This document shows positions 22,382-28,801 of a DNA stretch of 31,591 nucleotides, one piece after another. The translations under genes were made by a program, and so were the position numbers. This stretch comes from a virus. Numbering within the stretch: the stretch's first letter is position 1; each line of letters opens with the position of its first letter. The stretch lies in IMG/VR virus record IMGVR_UViG_3300025325_000102, positions 1 to 31,591 of that record; one strand, 5' to 3'. The notes under the pieces were generated by a model that was not told where the DNA came from, ran no database searches, and saw only the letters and a list, made by a program, of their open reading frames with translations.

Positions 22382-22726
22382 TCAATCATCCGCGCCCAGG
22401 ATCTCCAGGTAGGAGTCAATGCCACCCATGGCCCTGTACTCCACCCTGCCTACGACCCGGATCAAGATTCCATCGCTCGTGACCAGCACATCGCCGTTGT
22501 CGATGTCCGTATCCCCCGGGAGGAAGACCCGATAAGCCACGTGCATATCCAACTGCTGATACTTCAATCGCTGGTCCGAGGAGAGCGATTCTACGCGCGC
22601 CGGAATCTCGACCGCCTCCGCCTTGTCCACGAACGGCAGATGGGTGGAGCCGCCGCTGGTGTCCTTGGCAATCGTCGGCCGCTGGACCGTCACCGTGTCC
22701 TCGGCCAGGAGGGCGTCGTAGCTCAT
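22382..22726 (-). CDS. Head closure (head-tail adaptor) protein
   Basis: A 114-residue beta-barrel protein of the SPP1 gp16/HK97-type stopper class. Signs are a start DTVTVQRPTIAKDTSGGSTH, then EIPARVESLSSDQRLKYQQ and an end YLEILGADD after DGILIRVVGRVEYR. It plugs the portal after packaging. The ATG overlaps the connector gene stop (ATGA), suggesting coupled translation. Confidence 0.8.
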   Translation of the reverse strand: MSYDALLAEDTVTVQRPTIAKDTSGGSTHLPFVDKAEAVEIPARVESLSSDQRLKYQQLDMHVAYRVFLPGDTDIDNGDVLVTSDGILIRVVGRVEYRAMGGIDSYLEILGADD

Positions 22727-23442
22727 ACGGCCACCTCGCGGTACCTGGACAGGATCTGCCGAATTGACGCCATCTCGGCCCCACTGCCGTTGCCCGACGA
22801 TGGCCCGAACAGGCTGTAGCTGTACTGGCCGAGCGATTCCGATTGCGGGGACCCGCCGCCGAACTTCGCCGTGCGGCGCAGGTGCGATACGTACAGGTTC
22901 TCTGCCAACTCCAGGTCTTTCGGCTTCGTCGCCACCGTGTAGCCGGCCACGTACACGACCTTGATGTTACCCGCGCGCGGCAACGGCGGTTCGTGCGACA
23001 GCCCCCCGGTCCGCTGCTGATCCGACCACGCGGGATAGAAGGCCCCGCTGGAGATCGCCAGCGGCCACACGCTATTGATCCGCTCGACGATGCCGCGCCG
23101 GCTCACCGAGACAGCGCCGATGGTGGTGTCAAAGACCAGGGCATACTCGGTCCCGGCCACCAGGATCGTCGACGATGAAAAGGCGCCTGACGCCTGGCCG
23201 TAGTATGCCCCGGAGTCCACGTGGATGCTGGTGATGCTGATGACCGGCCGCTGGCGCAGGATCAGCAGGGGCATCCCGTCCCCCGAATAGAACTCCGTGT
23301 AGGTGGCCTGCTCGATGTCGCGCCCCAGATACTCCTTTATAGCCGCATCCGCTGCGTCAATCATGGCGGCAAGCCGGGCATCTTCGGTGTTGGACCGAAT
23401 ACCCAAGAAGCATTTCAAACTAGGAAGCGTGGTCAGTGCCAT
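22723..23442 (-). CDS. Head-tail connector (gp6-like)
   Basis: A 239-residue adaptor that binds below the portal. The N-terminus LTTLPSLKCFLGIRSNTEDA, followed by LAAMIDAADAAIKEYLGRDI, is the typical helical start of gp6/gp15-like connectors. The middle is strand-rich (LLILRQRPVISITSIHVDSG) and a C-terminal helix follows. ATG 23442 is preferred; an in-frame TTG at 23454 is possible, and the ribosome site is weak for both. Its start borders the intergenic CRISPR repeat unit. Confidence 0.85.
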   Translation of the reverse strand: MALTTLPSLKCFLGIRSNTEDARLAAMIDAADAAIKEYLGRDIEQATYTEFYSGDGMPLLILRQRPVISITSIHVDSGAYYGQASGAFSSSTILVAGTEYALVFDTTIGAVSVSRRGIVERINSVWPLAISSGAFYPAWSDQQRTGGLSHEPPLPRAGNIKVVYVAGYTVATKPKDLELAENLYVSHLRRTAKFGGGSPQSESLGQYSYSLFGPSSGNGSGAEMASIRQILSRYREVAV

Positions 23443-23586
23443 TTTTGCTTGCAATTCCCAGGAGCCGCAGTTAAAACCATCGTCTGGTCAGACGAACGTG
23501 GTTTCCCCACGCATGTGGGGGTGAACCGATCGAGATGGCAGACGCTGCCATCAAAGAATCAGCCACGTTTATCTGACCTTTTCTTT
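23443..23586 (+). ncRNA. Candidate structured RNA carrying a solitary CRISPR repeat
   Basis: This 144-bp gap in an otherwise tightly packed operon holds, in plus orientation, a weak promoter (TTGCAA 23449..23454, 17 bases, TAAAAC 23472..23477), a dyad CGTCTGGTCAGACG (23481..23494), a type I-E-like repeat (23500..23528) and a hairpin TGGCAG-ACG-CTGCCA (23536..23550). Cas proteins are absent here. It resembles the solitary repeat units described as RNA anti-CRISPRs. Transcription is not shown. Confidence 0.45.
23500..23528 (+). CRISPR. Solitary type I-E-like CRISPR repeat
   Basis: A 29-nt sequence with stem CCCCAC, loop GCAT, stem GTGGGG and the I-E-type end GTGAACCG. It is identical over its last 27 bases to the repeat at 29376..29404 on the other strand. 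No second repeat lies at the 61-nt spacing on either side, so it is a single copy, not an array. Confidence 0.8.
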
Positions 23587-23766
23587 TCACTTCGTCAGGT
23601 AATGGGTACCAGCGGCGGGTGTCACTTCCCGTCGCTGGTATAGCGGGCTTTCTCGCCCGATCGCTTTCACCGAGATCACCTTCCCTTGCGAGATCATCAG
23701 GCGCGTCGTCGCGGCATCCGCCACGATCGATCCGCCTGCCCTCAGACAGACCCGGTAGTAGGTCAT
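23587..23766 (-). CDS. Small hypothetical head-region protein
   Basis: A 59-residue protein from ATG 23766, four bases after the upstream stop. It begins MTYYRVCLRAGGSIVADAAT and ends TPAAGTHYLTK; a compact strand-rich fold is likely. Similar very short genes often lie between capsid decoration and connector genes, but no function is known. Its downstream side opens into the gap with the solitary CRISPR repeat. Confidence 0.65.
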   Translation of the reverse strand: MTYYRVCLRAGGSIVADAATTRLMISQGKVISVKAIGRESPLYQRREVTPAAGTHYLTK

Positions 23767-23769
23767 GCA

Positions 23770-24153
23770 TCACCGCTTATCGATCGTCCCGTGGATCGCC
23801 ACGTCCACTTGGCCAGCGGCTCCAGTGGCCACCTTCGGCCACGTCCCCGCCTTACAGTAGTGCGGCACGTTGAGTGAGATCGCAATACTGGTCCCGATCG
23901 CCAGGGTCACGCGAGCGATGATTTCCCCCGCCGCCGCGGCATTGTTGGCGCCGTCGTAGATCGTGACCGTTTGGGCCGTCGCCCCTACGGAGATCGTCAG
24001 GTCTGAGACGATCACCCACTCGGCCGCCGTCACCGTGATGGCCACCGTGGAGTCGGGCCCGTAGAGCAAGATGCGAGCCGCGGTTTCCGCCAGCGCCGAG
24101 GCGTCAGCGGAACTGAAATCTCCGTGAATCGGTATCCCGAGAGGAGTCTTCAT
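23770..24153 (-). CDS. Head-region beta protein
   Basis: A 127-residue protein preceded by GGGGAG. It is almost entirely strands: LYGPDSTVAITVTAAEWVIV, QTVTIYDGANNAAAAGEIIA and a C-terminal VDVAIHGTIDK. This size and composition fit a capsid decoration or minor head protein. No family is certain. It lies between the 252-residue head protein and a 59-residue gene. Confidence 0.7.
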   Translation of the reverse strand: MKTPLGIPIHGDFSSADASALAETAARILLYGPDSTVAITVTAAEWVIVSDLTISVGATAQTVTIYDGANNAAAAGEIIARVTLAIGTSIAISLNVPHYCKAGTWPKVATGAAGQVDVAIHGTIDKR

Positions 24154-24168
24154 ACGTCAGCACTCCCC

Positions 24169-24927
24169 TTAGCGTAGTTGCGCGACCTTGACCCAGTCGA
24201 TGTCCAGGACGGCCTGATCGGTGCCGGTCGCGTGGACCGTGAACGACGGCGTCAGGGCCACGATCGGGATATTGGCCGTCAACAGCATGGTGGCGTTGGC
24301 GACGCCATCGACGTAAAACGTCACGTCGGTGACACCATTGACCACGAAGCCGAGCTTCACGTAAGTAGCAGCTACGAGAGTCTTGACCGCCGCCACCGTC
24401 CCCCGGGCGGTCGCCTGCTCGCTGGAGGCGATCAGCACGCCGTCGCCGGTGAAGGACTCGAACCCAATCCCGTTCGCCGTCGTCAACGCCGACGTGGCCA
24501 CCAGGGTGGTGTCGAGTTCAGCCAGGCCGACAAAAATGTCGCCGCTGATATGCGATATCTTGAGTCTGGTTTCAAACCACAGATGCTTGCCCGCAGCGGG
24601 CTGGAAGTCGATACCGGCCAGCTGAATTTGCGGTCCCTGGCCGTCCGTGACGGCACCGGCGTTCAAGGTCGCCACCCCGCCGGCCAGTGTGCCAGCCACG
24701 GCCGTTCCTGCCGTAGCCTGTGTCAAAATCCAATCATCGGCCGCCTTGGTCAGGTGATGGAAATCGTCGAAAAAGACATGACCCACCGTGGGGTCGGCCA
24801 TCATCTCCAGCAGCGGGCAGCTCTGCCAGAGACTCGTTCCCCTGGCGGGGGACAGCACGGGATCGGTGTAATTCAGCACCGAGCCGCTGTTGCCGATCCC
24901 CGGGGCAAAATAAGATTTTGTACCCAT
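24169..24927 (-). CDS. Concanavalin-like head protein, possible decoration
   Basis: A 252-residue protein downstream of the capsid gene. After an N-terminal arm (about 1-50, ending with DDFHHL), the rest is a jelly-roll: AGKHLWFETRLKISHISGDI, then TYVKLGFVVNGVTDVTFYVD, and an end AVLDIDWVKVAQLR. This resembles LamG/concanavalin-type domains. A virion surface decoration role is inferred from position and fold. The ribosome site (AGAGG) is good. Confidence 0.7.
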   Translation of the reverse strand: MGTKSYFAPGIGNSGSVLNYTDPVLSPARGTSLWQSCPLLEMMADPTVGHVFFDDFHHLTKAADDWILTQATAGTAVAGTLAGGVATLNAGAVTDGQGPQIQLAGIDFQPAAGKHLWFETRLKISHISGDIFVGLAELDTTLVATSALTTANGIGFESFTGDGVLIASSEQATARGTVAAVKTLVAATYVKLGFVVNGVTDVTFYVDGVANATMLLTANIPIVALTPSFTVHATGTDQAVLDIDWVKVAQLR

Positions 24928-24986
24928 CGTCGTTACCTCTTGTTAGGGACTCACCCAGGGGCCAAAGGCCAGGGCCCCAAACAAGA

Positions 24987-25475
24987 TCACAGGGCGGACG
25001 GCACCACCGCCTGGGCGAATCGCGCCTCGCTCAGGATGTAGAGAATGCAGCCCAGCTGGACACCGCCGACATCGGCCACGCGGGCGCGGATAAACTTGAA
25101 TCCGCCGTCCACGTCCAACTCGTCGGAGTCAAATTCCACGACCCAGATGGCCTGCAGTTCGGCCGAGGTGGCATCGGTGTAGGTCGCTGCCGCCGCCTGA
25201 TCGACCCGGGTGAAGATGCCGACGGCCGTCAGCAACAAGCCTTGTTTGACGTAGATGTTGCGAAACGTCAGGGCCTTCGCTCCGGTGCCGGTGTTGGTCG
25301 TCGCCTGCTCCATCGTCAACGTGGGGTCATCGCCCGCGGTCCCGATGGCTTTGAATAACACCACCGAGACATGATGGTAGTTCTCCAGCGACACCCAGTC
25401 GCCGTCATTCGCACCCCCACCCAAATCGACCGGCACAACGGCAGAGCTGATGTTGTTGTTTTCACAGAAACGCAT
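24987..25475 (-). CDS. Head protein after capsid gene
   Basis: A 162-residue protein that begins MRFCENNNISSAVVPVDLGG, with a strong ribosome site (AAGGAG, seven bases, ATG). It is strand-rich, with SLENYHHVSVVLFKAIGTAG and ELQAIWVVEFDSDELDVDGG. It lies directly after the capsid gene, where decoration or auxiliary capsid proteins usually sit. A small hairpin in front of it may adjust its expression. Family not recognised. Confidence 0.75.
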   Translation of the reverse strand: MRFCENNNISSAVVPVDLGGGANDGDWVSLENYHHVSVVLFKAIGTAGDDPTLTMEQATTNTGTGAKALTFRNIYVKQGLLLTAVGIFTRVDQAAAATYTDATSAELQAIWVVEFDSDELDVDGGFKFIRARVADVGGVQLGCILYILSEARFAQAVVPSAL

Positions 25476-25504
25476 ATTAGAACTCCTTCAAGCTAAGCAA
25501 GGAC

Positions 25505-25521
25505 GCTAGGAACTGCCTAGC
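25505..25521. repeat. Hairpin between capsid and next gene
   Basis: GCTAGG-AACTG-CCTAGC, a perfect 6-bp hairpin in the 52-bp gap after the capsid stop. It has no T-run on either strand, so it is more likely an mRNA-stability element than a terminator. Confidence 0.5.
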
Positions 25522-25527
25522 CCAGGA

Positions 25528-26781
25528 TTACGCGCGAGTTGCAAGAGCGACGAAAGGCGACTGTGTGGCAGCGCCCTTGAAGGGCGTCAGAACAGAGTTC
25601 CACCACGTTTGTCCGTCTACCCGGTAGGTGAAGCGATAAACCATCTGGTCTGTGAGAAACTCGACATGCATCGACATTGCGGACCTGATGCCACCACTCT
25701 TGACGACCGTCAGGTACTGCTTCATGTCGCACAGCACGATATCCCCCACGGTGCCGAGTGTGGGGTTGAACTCTGTTTCGATGACGGGCCGGCCCCGCAG
25801 GGTCGCATACCGAGCAGCCGTCAACCCCCCCGGGGGCATGTAGAGCAGCTGGCCAGCCGTACCGAGCGCAACGTTCATCAGATCGAGCTGGCGTTCGGTG
25901 TCCTGGTTGATCAGCCAGATTGCATTCGAGCGAGCCGATGCGTGAAGCCGCTTCCACATCTCGGCGATGTTCTCCGGCACGATCGTGAGTGCCGGCTGGC
26001 CCGCCTCCTTGGCAACCGTGACGAGGGCGAGCGAACTCAGGATACCCTGCGGTTTTCCTGCGCCCTCGCCGTTCAGGATGGCATCGCCGGTCAAGAAGTT
26101 GATTTCCTCAGCGGCCGCCTTCTGGACGTAGCTCTCCAGCCCCGGGCCGGCGTCCTCCAGCAATTCCTCGGTCGCGTAAACCAGGACCGTGAGTTTATGG
26201 ACCTCCAGCCTGATCTTGCGGAACTTGGGCTTTGAGGCGACCAGGGGATCGCCTTCATCGGCCCAGTAGCCCCTGACGCCACCACGGCGGGAACCCGTGG
26301 CCCGGGAGGTTTCGTCAATGGCCCTGAGGGTCATGTTGTTGGACGATGTCGGCATGGAGTCCGTGCGGTCGAGGAGATTCTCCTCGGCGTGCATGATCTC
26401 CCGGATGCCCTCGGCGAACTGCGGCGCCAGCAGGAACCCGCCATCGGAGTCAATTGCTTCCCCGAGGCCGGTCGCGGCCTTTTGCATCCACTCGGCGCTT
26501 GGGTTCAGCCGCTTATCCATGGCGCGACTAACGGCGTAATTTCGGATCGCCAGCAGCTGCTCCCCCATGGATTTCCAGCCGAAACGCTTCGCCTCGTCCA
26601 TGTCGATCGCCGTGGCGGCCACCTTCTCGGCGCCGGCCATCACGGCCTTGGTGTCCTTGACGGGCCGCTGAGCTTCCTTCAGCTCGACTCGCAGCGCCTG
26701 CAGTTCTTTGACGATTTCCTGCGTGGGATCGGGCGTTTCGACTTGTTCGGGGGCTTTCTCGGGGACCGTAGCGGTCGCCAT
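25528..26781 (-). CDS. Major capsid protein, HK97 fold
   Basis: The main shell protein, 417 residues from ATG 26781 (MATATVPEK), which has GAGAGG eight bases before it; an upstream in-frame TTG/CTG-type start is unlikely. An N-terminal helical/coiled-coil delta-like domain (about 1-100) probably acts as scaffold and is removed by the protease. The mature part begins near SDGGFLLAPQFAEGIREIMH and has the family signs LVYATEELLEDAGPGLESYV, GDAILNGEGAGKPQGILSS and a C-terminal QMVYRFTYRVDGQTWW. It follows the prohead protease, as usual. Confidence 0.95.
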   Translation of the reverse strand: MATATVPEKAPEQVETPDPTQEIVKELQALRVELKEAQRPVKDTKAVMAGAEKVAATAIDMDEAKRFGWKSMGEQLLAIRNYAVSRAMDKRLNPSAEWMQKAATGLGEAIDSDGGFLLAPQFAEGIREIMHAEENLLDRTDSMPTSSNNMTLRAIDETSRATGSRRGGVRGYWADEGDPLVASKPKFRKIRLEVHKLTVLVYATEELLEDAGPGLESYVQKAAAEEINFLTGDAILNGEGAGKPQGILSSLALVTVAKEAGQPALTIVPENIAEMWKRLHASARSNAIWLINQDTERQLDLMNVALGTAGQLLYMPPGGLTAARYATLRGRPVIETEFNPTLGTVGDIVLCDMKQYLTVVKSGGIRSAMSMHVEFLTDQMVYRFTYRVDGQTWWNSVLTPFKGAATQSPFVALATRA

Positions 26782-26808
26782 ATGCTGAACCTCTCGCCGG
26801 CAAAGCAA

Positions 26809-26846
26809 AAACCCCGTGGAAGATCAGGTGATCTTCCGCGGGGTTT
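26809..26846 (-). terminator. Terminator-like hairpin in capsid leader
   Basis: AAACCCCGTGGAAGATCA and TGATCTTCCGCGGGGTTT pair over 16-18 bases with one G-T pair, followed on the minus strand by TTTTTGC. It lies only 28 bases before the capsid start codon, leaving no room for a promoter between them, so attenuation or mRNA protection are more likely than full termination. Confidence 0.6.
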
Positions 26847-26893
26847 GCTCGCTAGGCTCAGGTGAGGAGCAGCAAATGGGCCGCTGATGGGAT

Positions 26894-26918
26894 GCGCTGG
26901 GTGCCGTACCCAGAGCGC
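26894..26918. repeat. Second hairpin in capsid leader
   Basis: CTGGGT-GCCGT-ACCCAG, extended by GCG/CGC with a two-base bulge. A -10-like TATAAC (minus strand, 26928..26933) lies just upstream, so capsid mRNA might start here and carry both hairpins. No good -35 is visible. Confidence 0.45.
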
Positions 26919-26928
26919 TATTTGTGTG

Positions 26929-27117
26929 TTATACTAGTTCCTTTGTCTGCAATCGCACCGTGTTGATTCCTCCACGATGCACTTCCAGCTCGACCGCTCC
27001 GATGCCGGTGAAGCCCGGCTGAAGGACGCGCCGCAGCAGCTCTTCCATCGCACGCTGAGCACGGTGGGCCTTCTCGGCGCGATCTCCATCAGGTGGTAGT
27101 CTACCGTTCGGTTGCAT
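26929..27117 (-). CDS. Small hypothetical protein
   Basis: A 62-residue protein starting directly after the prohead protease stop. It has a basic helix (GDRAEKAHRAQRAMEELLRR) and a strand-like C-terminus (GIGAVELEVHRGGINTVRLQ). No family is recognised. It lies at the end of the portal-to-protease block, just upstream of the hairpin-rich capsid leader. Confidence 0.6.
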   Translation of the reverse strand: MQPNGRLPPDGDRAEKAHRAQRAMEELLRRVLQPGFTGIGAVELEVHRGGINTVRLQTKELV

Positions 27118-27119
27118 CG

Positions 27120-28394
27120 TTAGTCAACTCTGCCCGTCGCAATTCGTAGCTCTCGCCGCAGTGCCGACATCTCCTTCAGGACTGGGGACCAGTCCACAAC
27201 AGCTCCGGTCCTTGCATCGACAATCGCCCGGGTTACGTGCGATTTCTTCTCTTCCTTCTTCGGCTCTTCCTCCTCTTCATCCTCCGCCATCTCGATCCCA
27301 AGATCAAGGTCAGGATAGTCGCGAGCCGCCGCGGCTGCAAGCATCGGCAGGATCTTCTCATACAAGCGCCGGACCGCGATCCCCGGCTCCAGCTGGGGCA
27401 GCTTCGCCTGGATGTGGGCCGCGAGTTCCATCAGGCACTGGGCCCCGAGGGGCATCTGCTTCTCTTCGGAGTCGGCACCGGCGTCGTCCGGCTCTTCGTC
27501 GTATTGCTTCTCTTCGGCCACGGGGGCCTCCTCGGCGGCTGTCGTGGGATGCACCGTCACGGTACCGTCGTGGTTGAACTCCATCGTTGTCGCACCTGTA
27601 AGGGATTGCCGGCCAGAACCAGGCTCGCTGGTGCCAACGATCCCCGTTATCAGCTCGCTATCCCGCTTCATTTTCTCCGTGACGGGCAGCAGGTGAGCTT
27701 TCGGGGTAAGCGCAGAGTACGGCTGCAGCGCCTTCCGCAGCTTCGTGCTGATCCGAGCCGTGTCGAGGTCGTCCAGCATCAGGGCCTCGGGGTTGGCCGG
27801 CACCCCCACGACGCTGAACTCCAGCAGCTCCCAGCGCTTGAACAGCCAGCCTTCGCGCTGGAACACGCTGCCGGGTTTTGCCTTTGAGGCGATCTGCTCC
27901 CCCTCCAGGGGAATGAAACCGATCGAGGTCGCCGAGAGAAACCCGCGCTTCACCTTGCCGTAGATGTACGCGGCGTCCGGGTCCTGCTGATCGAAGTAGC
28001 AGGTAGCGACGATGCGATCCGGCTGGAGCGAGACGGCGAGCTTGCCATCGGGTCCCACGGCCTTGCCGATCGGGATGGGATTCTGCTGGTGATTGTAAAA
28101 AACCACGGGGTTGCGCTTGTAGTTGTCCAGCGAGCATCCCTTGGAGATCATGATGTCGCCATCGCGATCCTGCGCGGTGGTGCTGATGATGAACGTGGCT
28201 GACATCAGCTTGTCATCGGTTGCGACCATGGAACCGGTGGGGTCCGCCAGCATAAGCTTCTCGGCGCCGGCGAGCTTCCAGGCATAACCTGTTTGGGGTG
28301 GCCATGAGGTGATGCCGTCTTTCTCGACAAACCAAGCCGTGATGCGCTCATTGCGTTTGCTGATGCTGCGGATGATGGCGTTGGTGCGAGTCAT
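27120..28394 (-). CDS. Prohead protease, HK97 type (S78/U35)
   Basis: A 424-residue capsid maturation protease. The protease domain (about 60-210) has AQDRDGDIMISKGCSLDNYK, YNHQQ with the likely catalytic H102, GFLSATSIGF with the likely catalytic S157, and ELLEFSVVGVPANPEAL. It is twice the usual length because of a long C-terminal part, with acidic low-complexity stretches (about 285-315 and 375-395, E/D/K-rich) and helical segments between, which could serve as scaffold. The ribosome site (GGAG, seven bases, ATG) is good. It lies between ABA-sandwich and capsid genes. Confidence 0.9.
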   Translation of the reverse strand: MTRTNAIIRSISKRNERITAWFVEKDGITSWPPQTGYAWKLAGAEKLMLADPTGSMVATDDKLMSATFIISTTAQDRDGDIMISKGCSLDNYKRNPVVFYNHQQNPIPIGKAVGPDGKLAVSLQPDRIVATCYFDQQDPDAAYIYGKVKRGFLSATSIGFIPLEGEQIASKAKPGSVFQREGWLFKRWELLEFSVVGVPANPEALMLDDLDTARISTKLRKALQPYSALTPKAHLLPVTEKMKRDSELITGIVGTSEPGSGRQSLTGATTMEFNHDGTVTVHPTTAAEEAPVAEEKQYDEEPDDAGADSEEKQMPLGAQCLMELAAHIQAKLPQLEPGIAVRRLYEKILPMLAAAAARDYPDLDLGIEMAEDEEEEEPKKEEKKSHVTRAIVDARTGAVVDWSPVLKEMSALRRELRIATGRVD

Positions 28395-28396
28395 GG

Positions 28397-28783
28397 TCAG
28401 GCTCCGATTATGGTCAGAAGGGCAGTCCTGCAGATCGCCAGGGGCGCCGTGCCACCGGGGGCCGTGGCAGCGTAGGTGTCACCGTCCAGGGTGCCGAGAC
28501 AGCATTCGCAGGCGCCCCCGCGCTGCTGCGTTACCTCGACCCAGCCATACCGATCCGTCAGCCACTCCACCACTTCCCAGACTTTGGAGATCTCAGTAGA
28601 ATACCTCTTTGGTCCGTTATCGTTATGGCATTCCTTGGACCCGTCCTTGCTGTACCACCAGTCGCCATCGGTCCAGTCGCCCATGAAGTCGGCAATCAGC
28701 CGATCCATCTTCCGCCCTGCCGGCAGCGCCAGAATCTGCTTCCTTGTCAGCTTGCTGCGGGCGATCTCATTGGACTTCGGCAT
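28397..28783 (-). CDS. Phage ABA-sandwich domain protein (BC1872-like)
   Basis: A 128-residue protein. The pattern MDRLIADFMGDW, then KRYSTEISKVWEVVEWL, W-x-V and a C-terminal GGTAPLAICRTALL is the signature of the phage ABA sandwich domain family, whose function is unknown. The middle carries a Cys-rich insert (GGACECCLGTLDG). Ribosome site AGGAG is good. The family usually sits in early or accessory regions, so its place between MuF and protease is slightly odd. Confidence 0.75.
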   Translation of the reverse strand: MPKSNEIARSKLTRKQILALPAGRKMDRLIADFMGDWTDGDWWYSKDGSKECHNDNGPKRYSTEISKVWEVVEWLTDRYGWVEVTQQRGGACECCLGTLDGDTYAATAPGGTAPLAICRTALLTIIGA

Positions 28784-28801
28784 GGGCTACGCTCCTGCTG
28801 G

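Noticed and set aside
23443-23643. Full CRISPR array around 23.5 kb
   Set aside because: Only one repeat is present; the expected position 61 nt away on either side has no related sequence, and no cas gene is near.
23471-23773. 100-codon minus-strand frame across the solitary repeat
   Set aside because: Its peptide (SPPHAWGN type) is the usual false translation of such repeats; the 59-residue gene at 23587..23766 in another frame has proper spacing and coding character.
24958-24978. GGGGCC/GGCCCC hairpin between two head genes as terminator
   Set aside because: The stem is short, internally ambiguous and has no T-run; it is probably composition noise.
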